Under the pieces are notes generated by a model. That model had not been told where the DNA came from and made no database searches. It saw only the letters and a program-made list of their open reading frames with translations. From Nitratidesulfovibrio termitidis HI1 (lineage in GTDB: Bacteria; Desulfobacterota; Desulfovibrionia; Desulfovibrionales; Desulfovibrionaceae), in NCBI RefSeq assembly GCF_000504305.1, contig NZ_KI632512.1:1920250-1984249 (forward strand): a DNA stretch of 64,000 bases, in the 5' to 3' direction. Both the position numbers and the translations under genes were made by a program. Of this stretch, positions 23,716-32,054 are shown in pieces; positions within the stretch are counted from its first letter, which is position 1; every line of letters starts with the position of its first letter.

Positions 23716-23797
23716 ATGCACCCTCTTGCGAATCATATGAAATAAAACATGACGATACTCACATACTGTGCGCGCTCACCACGTCGACCAACACCCT

Positions 23798-24238
23798 TCA
23801 CATAAGCGGATACACGTCCATAACCTTGAAGATTTTCAACTCGCCATCATAGCTCTTTACCAAAACAATCACATTTCGTCTTTCCTGTCCCAGAACAAAT
23901 TCCACAGGTATCATGGAGACGCCCCCTCCAATGCTAACCGCATCCTTCACATCGACAACAACATCAACCCACTGCGCCCCATAACTGCCAACCTTGGTGA
24001 AATAGTATATCCCGGACGTATCCGCGCGAACATCCGTGACAAGAGGCTTGGCTACATATTTATAAATTGCATCATTCTTCTCCGCCATATCTTCACCACG
24101 GTCTGCCACGAAATACCACGCATAGAAATCACGCACGACTTGTTCGGGGGACTGCTCCGCGCACTAGCCATCGACCGCATGAAAAAACAGCATCGCAACC
24201 AGCATGACACTACAATATGCCCATCTCAACATCTTCAT
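23798..24238 (-). pseudogene. DUF3828-like lipoprotein with in-frame amber codon
   Basis: An ATG at 24238 with a TTGGAGG ribosome site starts a signal peptide (MKMLRWAYCSVMLVAMLFFH). It is interrupted by TAG at 24166-24164, exactly before the cysteine that would be the lipobox Cys. Downstream the frame is open to 23798 and encodes a paralogue of the preceding lipoprotein (VRDFYAWYF, then VSMIPVEFVLG and LKIFKVMD). Translation could restart only at weak codons such as GTG 24136, without a signal peptide. The region is AT-rich compared with its surroundings. Confidence 0.75.
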
Positions 24239-24614
24239 CTTATCCTCCAAAAACCTCGCAGACTTCCTACCAACACAGCACATATTTTCTGGACCGCGTC
24301 ATTGCAACCGACAAGACCGCGTAAACCCAAGGAAAAACACTACTTCCCTACATTTTATCATATCGCACTAAATCCCAGATTTTCATAAAAAGCACAACTC
24401 CGAGCCACGACAGAACGCAACGCGAGCTCCTCCAGCGCGCGTCGCACATATTGCAAAAGCGCGAAGATAACCTTGACACTATCGGACAAAAGAAGGATAC
24501 AAAGACCACTACGCACCATAGCATCAGTACCAAACCCGCATCCCACACATTTTTCATGATACGTGACCATCATACCCGCGTGCACTTCATCCACATTTAA
24601 TCTTAATCAGTATT
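24239..24614. other. AT-rich stretch without a convincing gene
   Basis: Base composition is far more AT-rich than the rest of the window. A leftward frame at 24358-24594 encodes 78 residues without recognisable features. I regard it as non-coding or degraded DNA, probably acquired with the RHS locus. Confidence 0.5.
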
Positions 24615-25028
24615 ATGACAATAACCAACCACACCCAAAAAATAATCACGATACTATGTATATTCCTGTCAGAAACACTTATCTGGTACTTCTTAGACAT
24701 ACTTGACGATGTAAACACATTCTATATGTACATGTTCATCACTTTCTGGATATCAATACTACTCATGACCGCAGTCAACATAAATAACGATAACAACATA
24801 ACAAAAATCGCATCATGTATAATGATATATTCTGCCTTTCTATTTATGGCATTTATGTTTACCTCATGGTCACATAACATCACAGGTGGCGACAATGTGA
24901 GGCCAGATTTATTTCTATTCAAAAAGAATGAACACATAGAAATTGGATTTAGAGGATATTTTGCAGGATATATGCAATGCATATATTTAATTACAATATA
25001 CAACACAGTTAAAAATCATGAAAATTAA
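24615..25028 (+). CDS. Small polytopic membrane protein in AT-rich DNA (137 aa)
   Basis: Four hydrophobic helices are visible (about residues 9-27, 36-52, 65-84 and 115-130) with a lysine-containing loop FKKNEHIEIGFRG. An open frame of this length in AT-rich DNA is unlikely by chance. No clear ribosome site is seen. It lies tail to tail with the RHS gene, 65 bases from its end. It could be a membrane-type immunity protein or an unrelated passenger. Confidence 0.5.
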   Translation: MTITNHTQKIITILCIFLSETLIWYFLDILDDVNTFYMYMFITFWISILLMTAVNINNDNNITKIASCIMIYSAFLFMAFMFTSWSHNITGGDNVRPDLFLFKKNEHIEIGFRGYFAGYMQCIYLITIYNTVKNHEN

Positions 25029-25093
25029 AAGCACCTGTGACTACTTGGCGAAGACGCAAGTACCCGCAGGTGCACCACACAAAAAATTCCCTG

Positions 25094-26904
25094 CTATTTT
25101 TTAGCATTTTCCTCTTGGCGCCTTTTCTCTCTTTTCTTCTTCACGCGGTCTATTCCCATTTTCGCCCCTTCAAACAACAAGAACTCTTGGGCGTTTATTC
25201 CGCCTCTCCCCACGTTCTCCATTGTTTTCGCCCAACCCTGAATATTAGGGGTCATAGTTTCCTGCATTTTTGCAATGCCATCCTGCTTCTCTTTGCTTCC
25301 ATAGGGGTACATCCACCACGGACGCAGGCGTTGCAATATGTCTTTCGCCTTGGAGTCTCCACCACTTTTGCCCTGCCCGTCAGGCCCCGCAGTTGGGACA
25401 TCGCGCGCGCCTGCTGCATCCCCAGCAGGCCGTCCTTCTTGCTCTTGCACATTGCTCGTCGCGGCGGCACTTCCCGCCGCGCCGCCATGGGCAAACGTGA
25501 ACCTGCCGTCCGTGGCGCGCGGGTGTTTCGACTCGTCCCAGCCGCGCGCGGCAAGGCCCTGCTGGATCAGCCCCGTCGGGTCGTACGCGCTGACCGGATC
25601 GTCCACGCAGTAGTCGTACAGGTCATGGTCGCCCCCCGTGTCACCCAGGGGATCCGGCGCCGTAAAACGCCCCGTGCGCGGATCGTAATCGCGGAAGCCG
25701 AAGCGTACAAGGCCGGTGTGCCGGTCCACAAGTCCCCCGGCAAACCCCAGCGGAAAGAAGAAATACGGGCAGGTGTCCAGCAGCGGCAGGCCGAAGCTGT
25801 CGTACTCCAGCCGCTTGACCACCGTGCCGTCGGGATCGATGAGCGCCTTTACCGTACCCACCTGATCGCTGCCGATGCAAAAGGTGACGCTACGCGCATG
25901 GGCCGCCCTGTTCTCCGCATCGGTACGAAAAAGGGACGGGGCCAGCATGCCGCCGCCCAGATTGTCCAGTGCCGGGCCACGCACGGTGACAGCGTGCGGC
26001 ACGCGGCACATGCCTGCCGTCGCTTCCGGCTTGTCTTCGCCCGCCTCGTAATGAAACACGTACTCCGTGCCGGTCCGGTGGTCGCGGAACCGCGCCAGGC
26101 GCAACGGGTCATGCCACTGGTATTCCTCGCTGGGCGCATCGTTGCGCAACACCAGAAACGGCATGCCCGCATTGTTGAGCGATACCGGACGGTATCGCCA
26201 GAGGGCAGCAGCACGGAATCCAGCGTCACCGGGGCGACGAGAATGCGGTGGGCATTCCGGCGCACCCCGTCACGCACCAGTACCTCCCGGACACTGCCGT
26301 TCCCGTACTGGAAATACGCACGTTCCCGCCCCTCCTCCCGGCAGCGCAGGGTACCATCGGGCGCGTATCCGTACCGCGCACGTCCCGCGCGGACCATCCT
26401 CCCCTCCCTGTCGTAGGCAAAGCTTCGTTCCGACTCCAGACCGCGTAGCGCATCCCTCGACATGCCCGGTACGGTGGCCGTCCGCGCCATGATGCGCTGG
26501 CCCGCCGCATTGTACGTGTATTCCTCCGCCAGCGCACCGTCGCGGCGCACTCCGGACAGATGGCCGCGTTCATCGAAGGTGTAGCCGTATTCAACGACAT
26601 GGCCACCGCATGTCTCCAACCTGGTGCACAACGTGCCATCGGGGCCAAAATCGCAACGACAGGAGAAGCCCGAGCCGACGGCAGGCTCAGCCAGATTCCC
26701 CCCTGATACGGTGGTGCCGGGCTGGAACATCTTTCCGGAAATATCGGCAACGACATCCGGCGGACTTGTGCGAGGCTCCGGGTATTCAGGCCTGGGCTGT
26801 TTGGCAAACACGATGTCACGCAAAAAAGCTTCCGTGGACATGGCGGGGCGGGCGATACGGGGGCGCGCAGTCTGCTGCCTGCTGGTGCGGGAATACGAAG
26901 GCAT
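25094..26904 (-). pseudogene. Short RHS-repeat protein, frameshifted
   Basis: The N-terminal part starts at 26904 with a CAGGAGAG ribosome site. It contains RHS/YD motifs (YGYTFDERGHLSGVRRDG, YTYNAAGQRI, FAYDREGRMVRAG). Near 26180 the frame is lost: one missing base turns an expected RLNNAGMPFLV into a false frame. The second frame continues to 25094 with the RHS core end (VRFGFRDYDPRTGRFTAPDP, then YDYCVDDPVSAYDPTGL). About 150 variable residues follow, rich in charge at the end (KKKREKRRQEENAKK). The C-terminal domain is not a toxin family I recognise. About 600 residues in total is short for an RHS protein. Confidence 0.8.
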
Positions 26905-27393
26905 GGCACTCTCCTGAGTTATGTCGGCATGCGGGCCGACACCGCCGATAGCATGCTCATATCCCGATATTTCCCCGCAAGGGGGTTGGCAGGGGATCAC
27001 AAGGCCATCCGGACGGGGTTCCACCATGGCCGTTTTCCGTGGCGCAACACCCCTGACGCGCTTTACCGCCACCGCCCATGCCGCCCAATGCCCGGAAGCT
27101 CGTCACGCGCCTGTCCGCCTGCATGGGGCAACCACATCCATGCGGAGCTGTCGCACCGCTCTTCCCTGCGGACATGGGCATCAGAAAACGCAACGGGCCG
27201 CGTCACCACGACGCGGCCCGTTGTTCATTATTTTCCGATGGCTTCGGCACGTTGCTGCTGGGCATACAAAACGCCACACGGCAGCATACGGCACGCCACG
27301 CCCACCGGTTGCACGCGAGGGGCAACCGCACCCCTCCCCGCCACAACCCGGCCCCGCCCGATGGCGCGCAGGGCAGCGCCCCTTCCGTCCCCC
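26905..27393. other. Intergenic region upstream of RHS with a terminator
   Basis: No gene is supported. A perfect 14-bp hairpin at 27191-27204/27210-27223 has AAAA before it and a T-rich stretch after it. It can terminate the nitroreductase transcript from the right. The rest near 26910-27100 holds the RHS 5' region. Confidence 0.55.
27191..27223. terminator. Intrinsic terminator downstream of the ferredoxin-nitroreductase gene
   Basis: CAACGGGCCGCGTC pairs with GACGCGGCCCGTTG around ACCAC. Leftward reading is followed by CGTTTTC; rightward reading is followed by TTCATTATTTT. Confidence 0.75.
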
Positions 27394-28185
27394 TCAGTCC
27401 ACCCAGACCACCTCGGGCACGTTGCGCGGGGGCACCCGGTGGTACTTCATGGCGGGCATGCCCAGCATCATGGCGCCCACCACGTCCAGGTCGTCGGCAA
27501 GGCCCAGCGCAGCGCGGGTGGGTTCGTGATTGCTGGCGGCCCACATCACCAGACCGGCCCAGCAGGTGCCGATGCCCCGCGCCGCAGCCGCGTAATCCAG
27601 CGTGGTGGCGGCGATGCCGCCGTCGCACGCGCCAAAGTTGTAGCTTTTCGGGGCGGTACAGTACGCCAGATGCGGCGCGCCGCGCAGCACCTTGTCGCCG
27701 CCTGCGGCAAACGCGGCCAGCGCATCCGGGTAGTAGCCCGCTGCGCTCAACCATTCGGAAACCACCCCGGCCAACGCCCGCGACGCGGCTGCGGAACGGA
27801 TCACGTGCCAGCGCAGCAGGCGGCTGTTGCGGGCGGTAGGCGCATGGCGCACCACGTCCATCAGTTCGTGCAGGGTGGCATCCAGCAGCGGACGCGGCGA
27901 AAAACGGCGGATGGAGCGCCGGTTGCGGATCAGTGCATCCATGGCCGTGGCGTCGGCCTGGCCCGGCTGCACCGGCAGGAAGGACGCCAGCGGCAGACGG
28001 GCGTGGCGCAGGGCACTGGTGGGGCACACGGCCACGCAGTGCCCGCAGTCGATGCATTGTTCCGCTGCGTCGGGCACGGGCACAGGGTGGCCGTTGCCGT
28101 CCGGTTGCAGCAGCCCCTTGGGACAGGCGGCCATGCAGTGGCCGTCGCCCGTACAGACATCCGTATCGAGGGTAATCAGTTCCAT
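27394..28185 (-). CDS. Ferredoxin-nitroreductase fusion protein (263 aa)
   Basis: The first 65 residues carry two [4Fe-4S] ferredoxin motifs: CTGDGHCMAACP (an atypical first spacing) and CIDCGHCVAVCP. The rest is a nitroreductase FMN domain (RNRRSIRRFSPRPL near residue 88, PTARNSRLLRWHV, and a C-terminal MLGMPAMKYHRVPPR). Such fusions in anaerobes are FMN reductases fed through the ferredoxin part; the substrate is unknown. The start has a CAAGGAGG ribosome site. Confidence 0.85.
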   Translation of the reverse strand: MELITLDTDVCTGDGHCMAACPKGLLQPDGNGHPVPVPDAAEQCIDCGHCVAVCPTSALRHARLPLASFLPVQPGQADATAMDALIRNRRSIRRFSPRPLLDATLHELMDVVRHAPTARNSRLLRWHVIRSAAASRALAGVVSEWLSAAGYYPDALAAFAAGGDKVLRGAPHLAYCTAPKSYNFGACDGGIAATTLDYAAAARGIGTCWAGLVMWAASNHEPTRAALGLADDLDVVGAMMLGMPAMKYHRVPPRNVPEVVWVD

Positions 28186-28361
28186 GCAGGCCTCCTTGGG
28201 CGTTGTGCCCATGGAGCCCTTTTGCCACGTACGGTGTTTTCGGCAAGAAGGCACAATTGGGGAAGCGAGTACCCGGCGGGAAACAGGGGCACCTGCACGA
28301 GACCGCCCCCCGCACATCGGAAAAAGGGGACGGACACGGCGGCAGAGGGAAACGAACGGCC

Positions 28362-29039
28362 CTACCTGTCGGACAAGGCCAGCCCTGCCCCGCTGCCGAT
28401 GAAGGCGACCCCCACGGTGCGGTTGTACCAGCGCGCGGCGCGGGTGGTGGCCAGCAGCGCGGCAATGCGCGCCCCGGCCATGGCGTAGAGCATCATGCCC
28501 AGAAAGGCGATGACGGCCAGGTCCGCCACCAGCAGGGCGCTGCGGGCCAGGGTGTCGCCGGGGGCCAGAAATTGCGGGAACAGCGCGGTAAAGAACACGA
28601 TGGCCTTGGGATTGCCCGCCGCCACGAAGAACGCCTGCGAGAACAGCTTGCGCGCCCCCGGACCGTCGGGGGTTTCGGATGTACCGCCAACGCTGGCATT
28701 GCCGGTGGCGTCTGCATCACCCGCCGTCGCCGCCGCATGCAGGGGCACTGCCGAGGCGCGCAGCATGCACACCCCCACGTACACCAGATAGGCCGCGCCC
28801 GCGTAGCGCACCACCCGGAACAGGTCTTCCGACGCGGCCAGCACCACGCCCAGACCGGCCACCGCCACCAGCGCCTGCAACACCGAAGCTGCCGTATTGC
28901 CCAGCGCGGATGCCAGCGCGCGCCGCACGCCGTAACGCACCCCGTGCGTCAGGGCCAGCAGCATGCTGGGACCGGGGGTGATGGTGGCCACCAGCACCGT
29001 CAGTGTGTACACGATGAGGAAATTCCATGAGATGGACAT
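28362..29039 (-). CDS. LysE/RhtB family exporter (225 aa)
   Basis: The N-terminus contains LTVLVATITPGPSMLLAL, the LysE-family signature with a conserved PGP. About six membrane helices follow, and the GNPKAIVFFTALFPQFL motif is around residue 148. The middle loop (residues about 103-135) is extended with Ala, Gly and Asp. The family exports amino acids or related metabolites. The substrate cannot be told from sequence. Confidence 0.85.
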   Translation of the reverse strand: MSISWNFLIVYTLTVLVATITPGPSMLLALTHGVRYGVRRALASALGNTAASVLQALVAVAGLGVVLAASEDLFRVVRYAGAAYLVYVGVCMLRASAVPLHAAATAGDADATGNASVGGTSETPDGPGARKLFSQAFFVAAGNPKAIVFFTALFPQFLAPGDTLARSALLVADLAVIAFLGMMLYAMAGARIAALLATTRAARWYNRTVGVAFIGSGAGLALSDR

Positions 29040-29658
29040 GACGGCGGGCTCCTGCGGCGGAATAGGGGAACAGGGGGAAGGAGGGTACGCTTGGCGGAAG
29101 CGTGGCGGGCAGGGCCGCCCCGTGCGGCTCCGCTGCCCTATCGCGCATCCTGTAGCGCGGCACGATGCGCACGGCAAGCAGCCCGTATCGCCAATTCTCC
29201 TGTCGGCAGTTGGCCTGTCCCATCCTGCCCTGTTCTGCCCTGCTCTGTCCTGTTCTGTCCTGTTCTGCCCTGTTCTGCCCTCAGCCTTTCCCCTTGCTCT
29301 GAATGCTCCCGTTGCCCCGCCGCTCCGGGCTGCCTTGCCTCCCGATGCCCCCCTGCTCCCCGTGCACGACGAAGGGCGCCCCCGATGGGCGCCCCTCTGC
29401 CTGTTCAGGCTGTCGTGTCCCTGTGAAGGAGATCCACGGCGAAACCATGTCTGCAATGCGCCGCGCGGGCAGTGGTGCGGGCATCGGCCCCCCGGAAAGG
29501 AACCGCCGGGCCCGGCGGGCGCGCCGTGGGAAATCGATCCGGCGCGTTCCGCGTGCCGCCCGCGCGGCACGTCATGTCATCCGTACATGGACGGGAGCCG
29601 CCCGGCGGCTCCCGTCCTTTCGAACAGCGGTCTTTATCCTACTGGGTCCTACTGGGTC
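29040..29658. other. Long intergenic region between nrfA and the LysE gene
   Basis: No gene is supported. It holds a 10-bp tandem repeat (29224-29280), a GC hairpin at 29589-29617 that probably ends the nrfHA transcript, and three copies of TCCTACTGGG (29636-29665) that run into the nrfA stop codon. Confidence 0.6.
29224..29280. repeat. 10-bp tandem repeat (TGTTCTGCCC-like, about 6 units)
   Basis: Successive decamers read CTGCCC, TGTTCTGCCC, TGCTCTGTCC, TGTTCTGTCC, TGTTCTGCCC and TGTTCTGCCC. The array is upstream of the LysE gene and may vary in copy number. Confidence 0.75.
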
Positions 29659-29665
29659 CTACTGG
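29636..29665. repeat. Triple 10-bp repeat at the nrfA stop codon
   Basis: TCCTACTGGG occurs three times in a row. On the minus strand the first copy contains the nrfA TAG stop. Confidence 0.7.
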
Positions 29666-31260
29666 GCGGCGGAAACCAGCTTCTTCTGGCCGTCCCACAC
29701 CTTGTCCGCCTTGGGCAGGACAGGAATGTACCTGAACCAGACGTGCGTCTTCATGTGTTCGGGATCCTGCTGCAACTTGCGGCTGTGCTTCAGGATGGGC
29801 GGCACGATCTTGTGGATGTCGCCCGCGAGATCCTTGGAGATGGCAAAGCCGGTGGCCTCGCTGGCCAGGTCCACGGCCTGCTGGCTGTACTGCTGCGAAG
29901 AGGCCAGCGTATCCAGCGCCTTGGCCGGGTTGTGGAAGCCCACGCTGTTCTCTGCGGACACGTAATCCCAGAAGAACTGACCCTTGCGCACCATTTCGCG
30001 CGCCTGAATCATCAGGTCGTCATAGTTGGCGGGCCTGGTTCCCTGGAATTCGGATGCCAGGCGCACGGCCTCGTGCGCCTTCACCGACAGGTCCTGGGCC
30101 TTCAGCAACTGGTCGTAGGTCTTCTGCTGGCTGAACAGCACGCGCGAGCGCAGGTAGTCGGGGCTCTTGTCCGAATGGCACTGGCGGCAGGCGCGCAGGT
30201 CCGGATCCTTCAGGGGCGAGGTCCACCAGTGGCCGGAGATCTTCTTCTTGTCGTCGGTGCGGGTGTAGCCCATGTGGCAATCGGCGCACGAAACGCCCGC
30301 CGCGCCGTGCACGCCGTTCTGCCACGTTTCGAATTCCGGGTGCTGGGCCTTGATCATGGGCGTCTTGGACACGGGGTGCACCCAGTCCACGAAGTTGCCC
30401 TCGAAGCCCTTCATCTGCGAATTGCCCGCGGTCTTGTAGTAGGTGTACATGTCCTGCGGGTCATACCCGTCGGCCCAGGGGAACACGGGCTTCTTGGCCA
30501 CGCCCTTTTCCTTGTCCAGAAAGTAGTACTCCACGTGGCACTGGCCGCACACCAGCGAACGCTTCTCGTTGCGCGAAAGCTTGGCCCAGTCCTTGCCCTG
30601 CGCCTTCAGCTGGTCCTGCAACGGCACGCTGTACAGACGCAGTTCCATGGTCTGCGGGTCGTGGCAGTTGGCGCAGCCGATGGTCTCGTCCTTCATGTCG
30701 ATCTTGTCACGCAACTCGTTGACGTCCTTGGCCCAGAAGCCGTCGCCGTATTCCTTCACCCAACCCATCATCTTGGGGGTCTTGCAGTTCCAGCAGGTGG
30801 CGGGCAGACCACCCTTTTCCGCATAGGTGTTGATGCGGTCGATGTGCAGGAAGTCTTCCAGCGCCTTGGTATGGCCGCGCGCGTTGCGGTACTCGTAGCT
30901 GAACGGGTAGCCCAGCCACAGGTTCTTCAGGTACGGCTGGGCGTGCTTGTACCCTTCGGGCAGCGGATTGACGTTGTCGTTCTTGTTGAACGGCACCGAA
31001 CCGTTGAATTCGGTCATCACGGTGCTTTCGTCGTTGCGCTGGTAGCTTGCGTACTGCTGCGGAAATTCCGCCTTGAAGGCGCTGCTGCGGGTTTCCTCCG
31101 CCGCGATCCTGGTCTTGAACACCGGGGTTTTCAGTTCCGTAACGTCGGAACAGCCCGCGAGAACAAAGGGGACAAGCGCAACGGCAAGCAGCAGGGTCCC
31201 CTTGCGGGCCATGCCGCGCACCGTGCGCAGCGACAGCGTGTCATTCCTCAGATTATCCAT
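29659..31260 (-). CDS. nrfA: Cytochrome c nitrite reductase catalytic subunit (533 aa)
   Basis: NrfA reduces nitrite to ammonium with six electrons in the periplasm. The five heme sites are visible: the catalytic CWNCK at 156-160, then CANCH 196-200, CGQCH 238-242, CADCH 325-329 and CRQCH 358-362. The signal region (about 17-37) ends in LAGC, so the mature protein may be a lipoprotein. A GGAAGG ribosome site precedes the ATG, which overlaps the nrfH end by eight bases. Length and motifs match the D. vulgaris enzyme. Confidence 0.95.
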   Translation of the reverse strand: MDNLRNDTLSLRTVRGMARKGTLLLAVALVPFVLAGCSDVTELKTPVFKTRIAAEETRSSAFKAEFPQQYASYQRNDESTVMTEFNGSVPFNKNDNVNPLPEGYKHAQPYLKNLWLGYPFSYEYRNARGHTKALEDFLHIDRINTYAEKGGLPATCWNCKTPKMMGWVKEYGDGFWAKDVNELRDKIDMKDETIGCANCHDPQTMELRLYSVPLQDQLKAQGKDWAKLSRNEKRSLVCGQCHVEYYFLDKEKGVAKKPVFPWADGYDPQDMYTYYKTAGNSQMKGFEGNFVDWVHPVSKTPMIKAQHPEFETWQNGVHGAAGVSCADCHMGYTRTDDKKKISGHWWTSPLKDPDLRACRQCHSDKSPDYLRSRVLFSQQKTYDQLLKAQDLSVKAHEAVRLASEFQGTRPANYDDLMIQAREMVRKGQFFWDYVSAENSVGFHNPAKALDTLASSQQYSQQAVDLASEATGFAISKDLAGDIHKIVPPILKHSRKLQQDPEHMKTHVWFRYIPVLPKADKVWDGQKKLVSAAQ

Positions 31261-31732
31261 CGGCGACCTTCCTTGTGCTGATCGGCGTCATGCGCATGTG
31301 CTGGACGTTGCGGTGGCAGTCCACGCAATAGGGTTTGGAATCCATGCTGGCCACCTGCGTGTTGGTCATGGTGTGGCATGCCTTGCAGTTGGCGTTGACC
31401 ACGTCCTTGGTGGACTGGCCCGAATGGATCACGTCGTCCGGCCTGCCCAGCGTGTTCATGTACACGTCCTTGGCCCCCGCCACCGCCTTGAAGGGCAGCT
31501 TGGCGGCCAGGTTGTGCGGAGCGTGGCACTCGTTGCAGGCCAGGTTGGCATGCGTGGACGCCTTGTGGGTCAACGCCGCCTCCTGCATGATGTGACAGCT
31601 CGCGCAGAACGGACGCCGGTCCGTGACCTTCATGCCGAAGCCCGCCCCCGCCGCCAGCACGACCCCAAGGGCCGCCCCGACGACGATGAGCCGCAGCCCC
31701 GTACGTCCGTTGCGAGGTGCTTCCTCTGACAT
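31253..31732 (-). CDS. nrfH: NrfH tetraheme quinol dehydrogenase subunit (159 aa)
   Basis: An N-terminal membrane anchor (residues 13-33) precedes four heme motifs: CASCH 43-47, CNECH 66-70, CKACH 116-120 and CVDCH 136-140. Met49 is at the position of the methionine ligand known for the D. vulgaris NrfH heme 1. It takes electrons from menaquinol and passes them to NrfA in the NrfHA complex. It is the first gene of the operon. Confidence 0.95.
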   Translation of the reverse strand: MSEEAPRNGRTGLRLIVVGAALGVVLAAGAGFGMKVTDRRPFCASCHIMQEAALTHKASTHANLACNECHAPHNLAAKLPFKAVAGAKDVYMNTLGRPDDVIHSGQSTKDVVNANCKACHTMTNTQVASMDSKPYCVDCHRNVQHMRMTPISTRKVADG

Positions 31733-32054
31733 TTCCGCCTCCTTGCTGTGGAGGGGCGCCCGCCCTGCCCGCGTGCGGCGGGGTGGTCGCGCCTCCGGGT
31801 GCATCCGTGCCCGCGCCCGATCAGCCCGACGGGTGCGCACGGCACTTGGTGACGGACAGTCTTCAAGACCCGTGCCGTTGCGTGAAATCCGGCACATTCC
31901 TTCGTTCAAAAATAATTTCGCCGGATTGCCATTACGGCCACTAATGAGGAAGGTATGGCAGGGCTTGCGCTTGTCATATTTACATGACAAATTGGCAGAT
32001 AAATCTGACGAAGTCAGCTTTTTCAGACTTTCCCGACTCCGCACAGGGGACCCC
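31733..32054. promoter_or_regulatory. Divergent control region of nrfHA and the nrfS-nrfR genes
   Basis: On the minus strand, GGCACG (31876-31871) and TTGA (31866-31863) form a sigma54-like -24/-12 pair with correct spacing but A instead of C at the end. A transcript would start about 119 bases before nrfH. A perfect dyad TTGTCAT-N6-ATGACAA is at 31971-31990, and TGAC-GAA-GTCA at 32006-32016. These are candidate sites for NrfR or a Crp/Fnr-type nitrosative-stress regulator. Confidence 0.55.

Noticed and set aside
24358-24594. Small leftward frame in the AT-rich region
   Set aside because: It has 78 codons, an odd composition, no ribosome site and no family resemblance; not enough to call a gene.
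24722-25006. Leftward frame opposite the AT-rich membrane protein
   Set aside because: It fits as an immunity gene by orientation (downstream of RHS on the same strand) but has no ribosome site and looks like the mirror of the better-supported four-helix protein.
31960-31976. Sigma54 promoter TGGCAGGGCTTGC toward nrfS
   Set aside because: The spacing between GG and GC is 8 instead of 10 bases, which is not compatible with sigma54 recognition.
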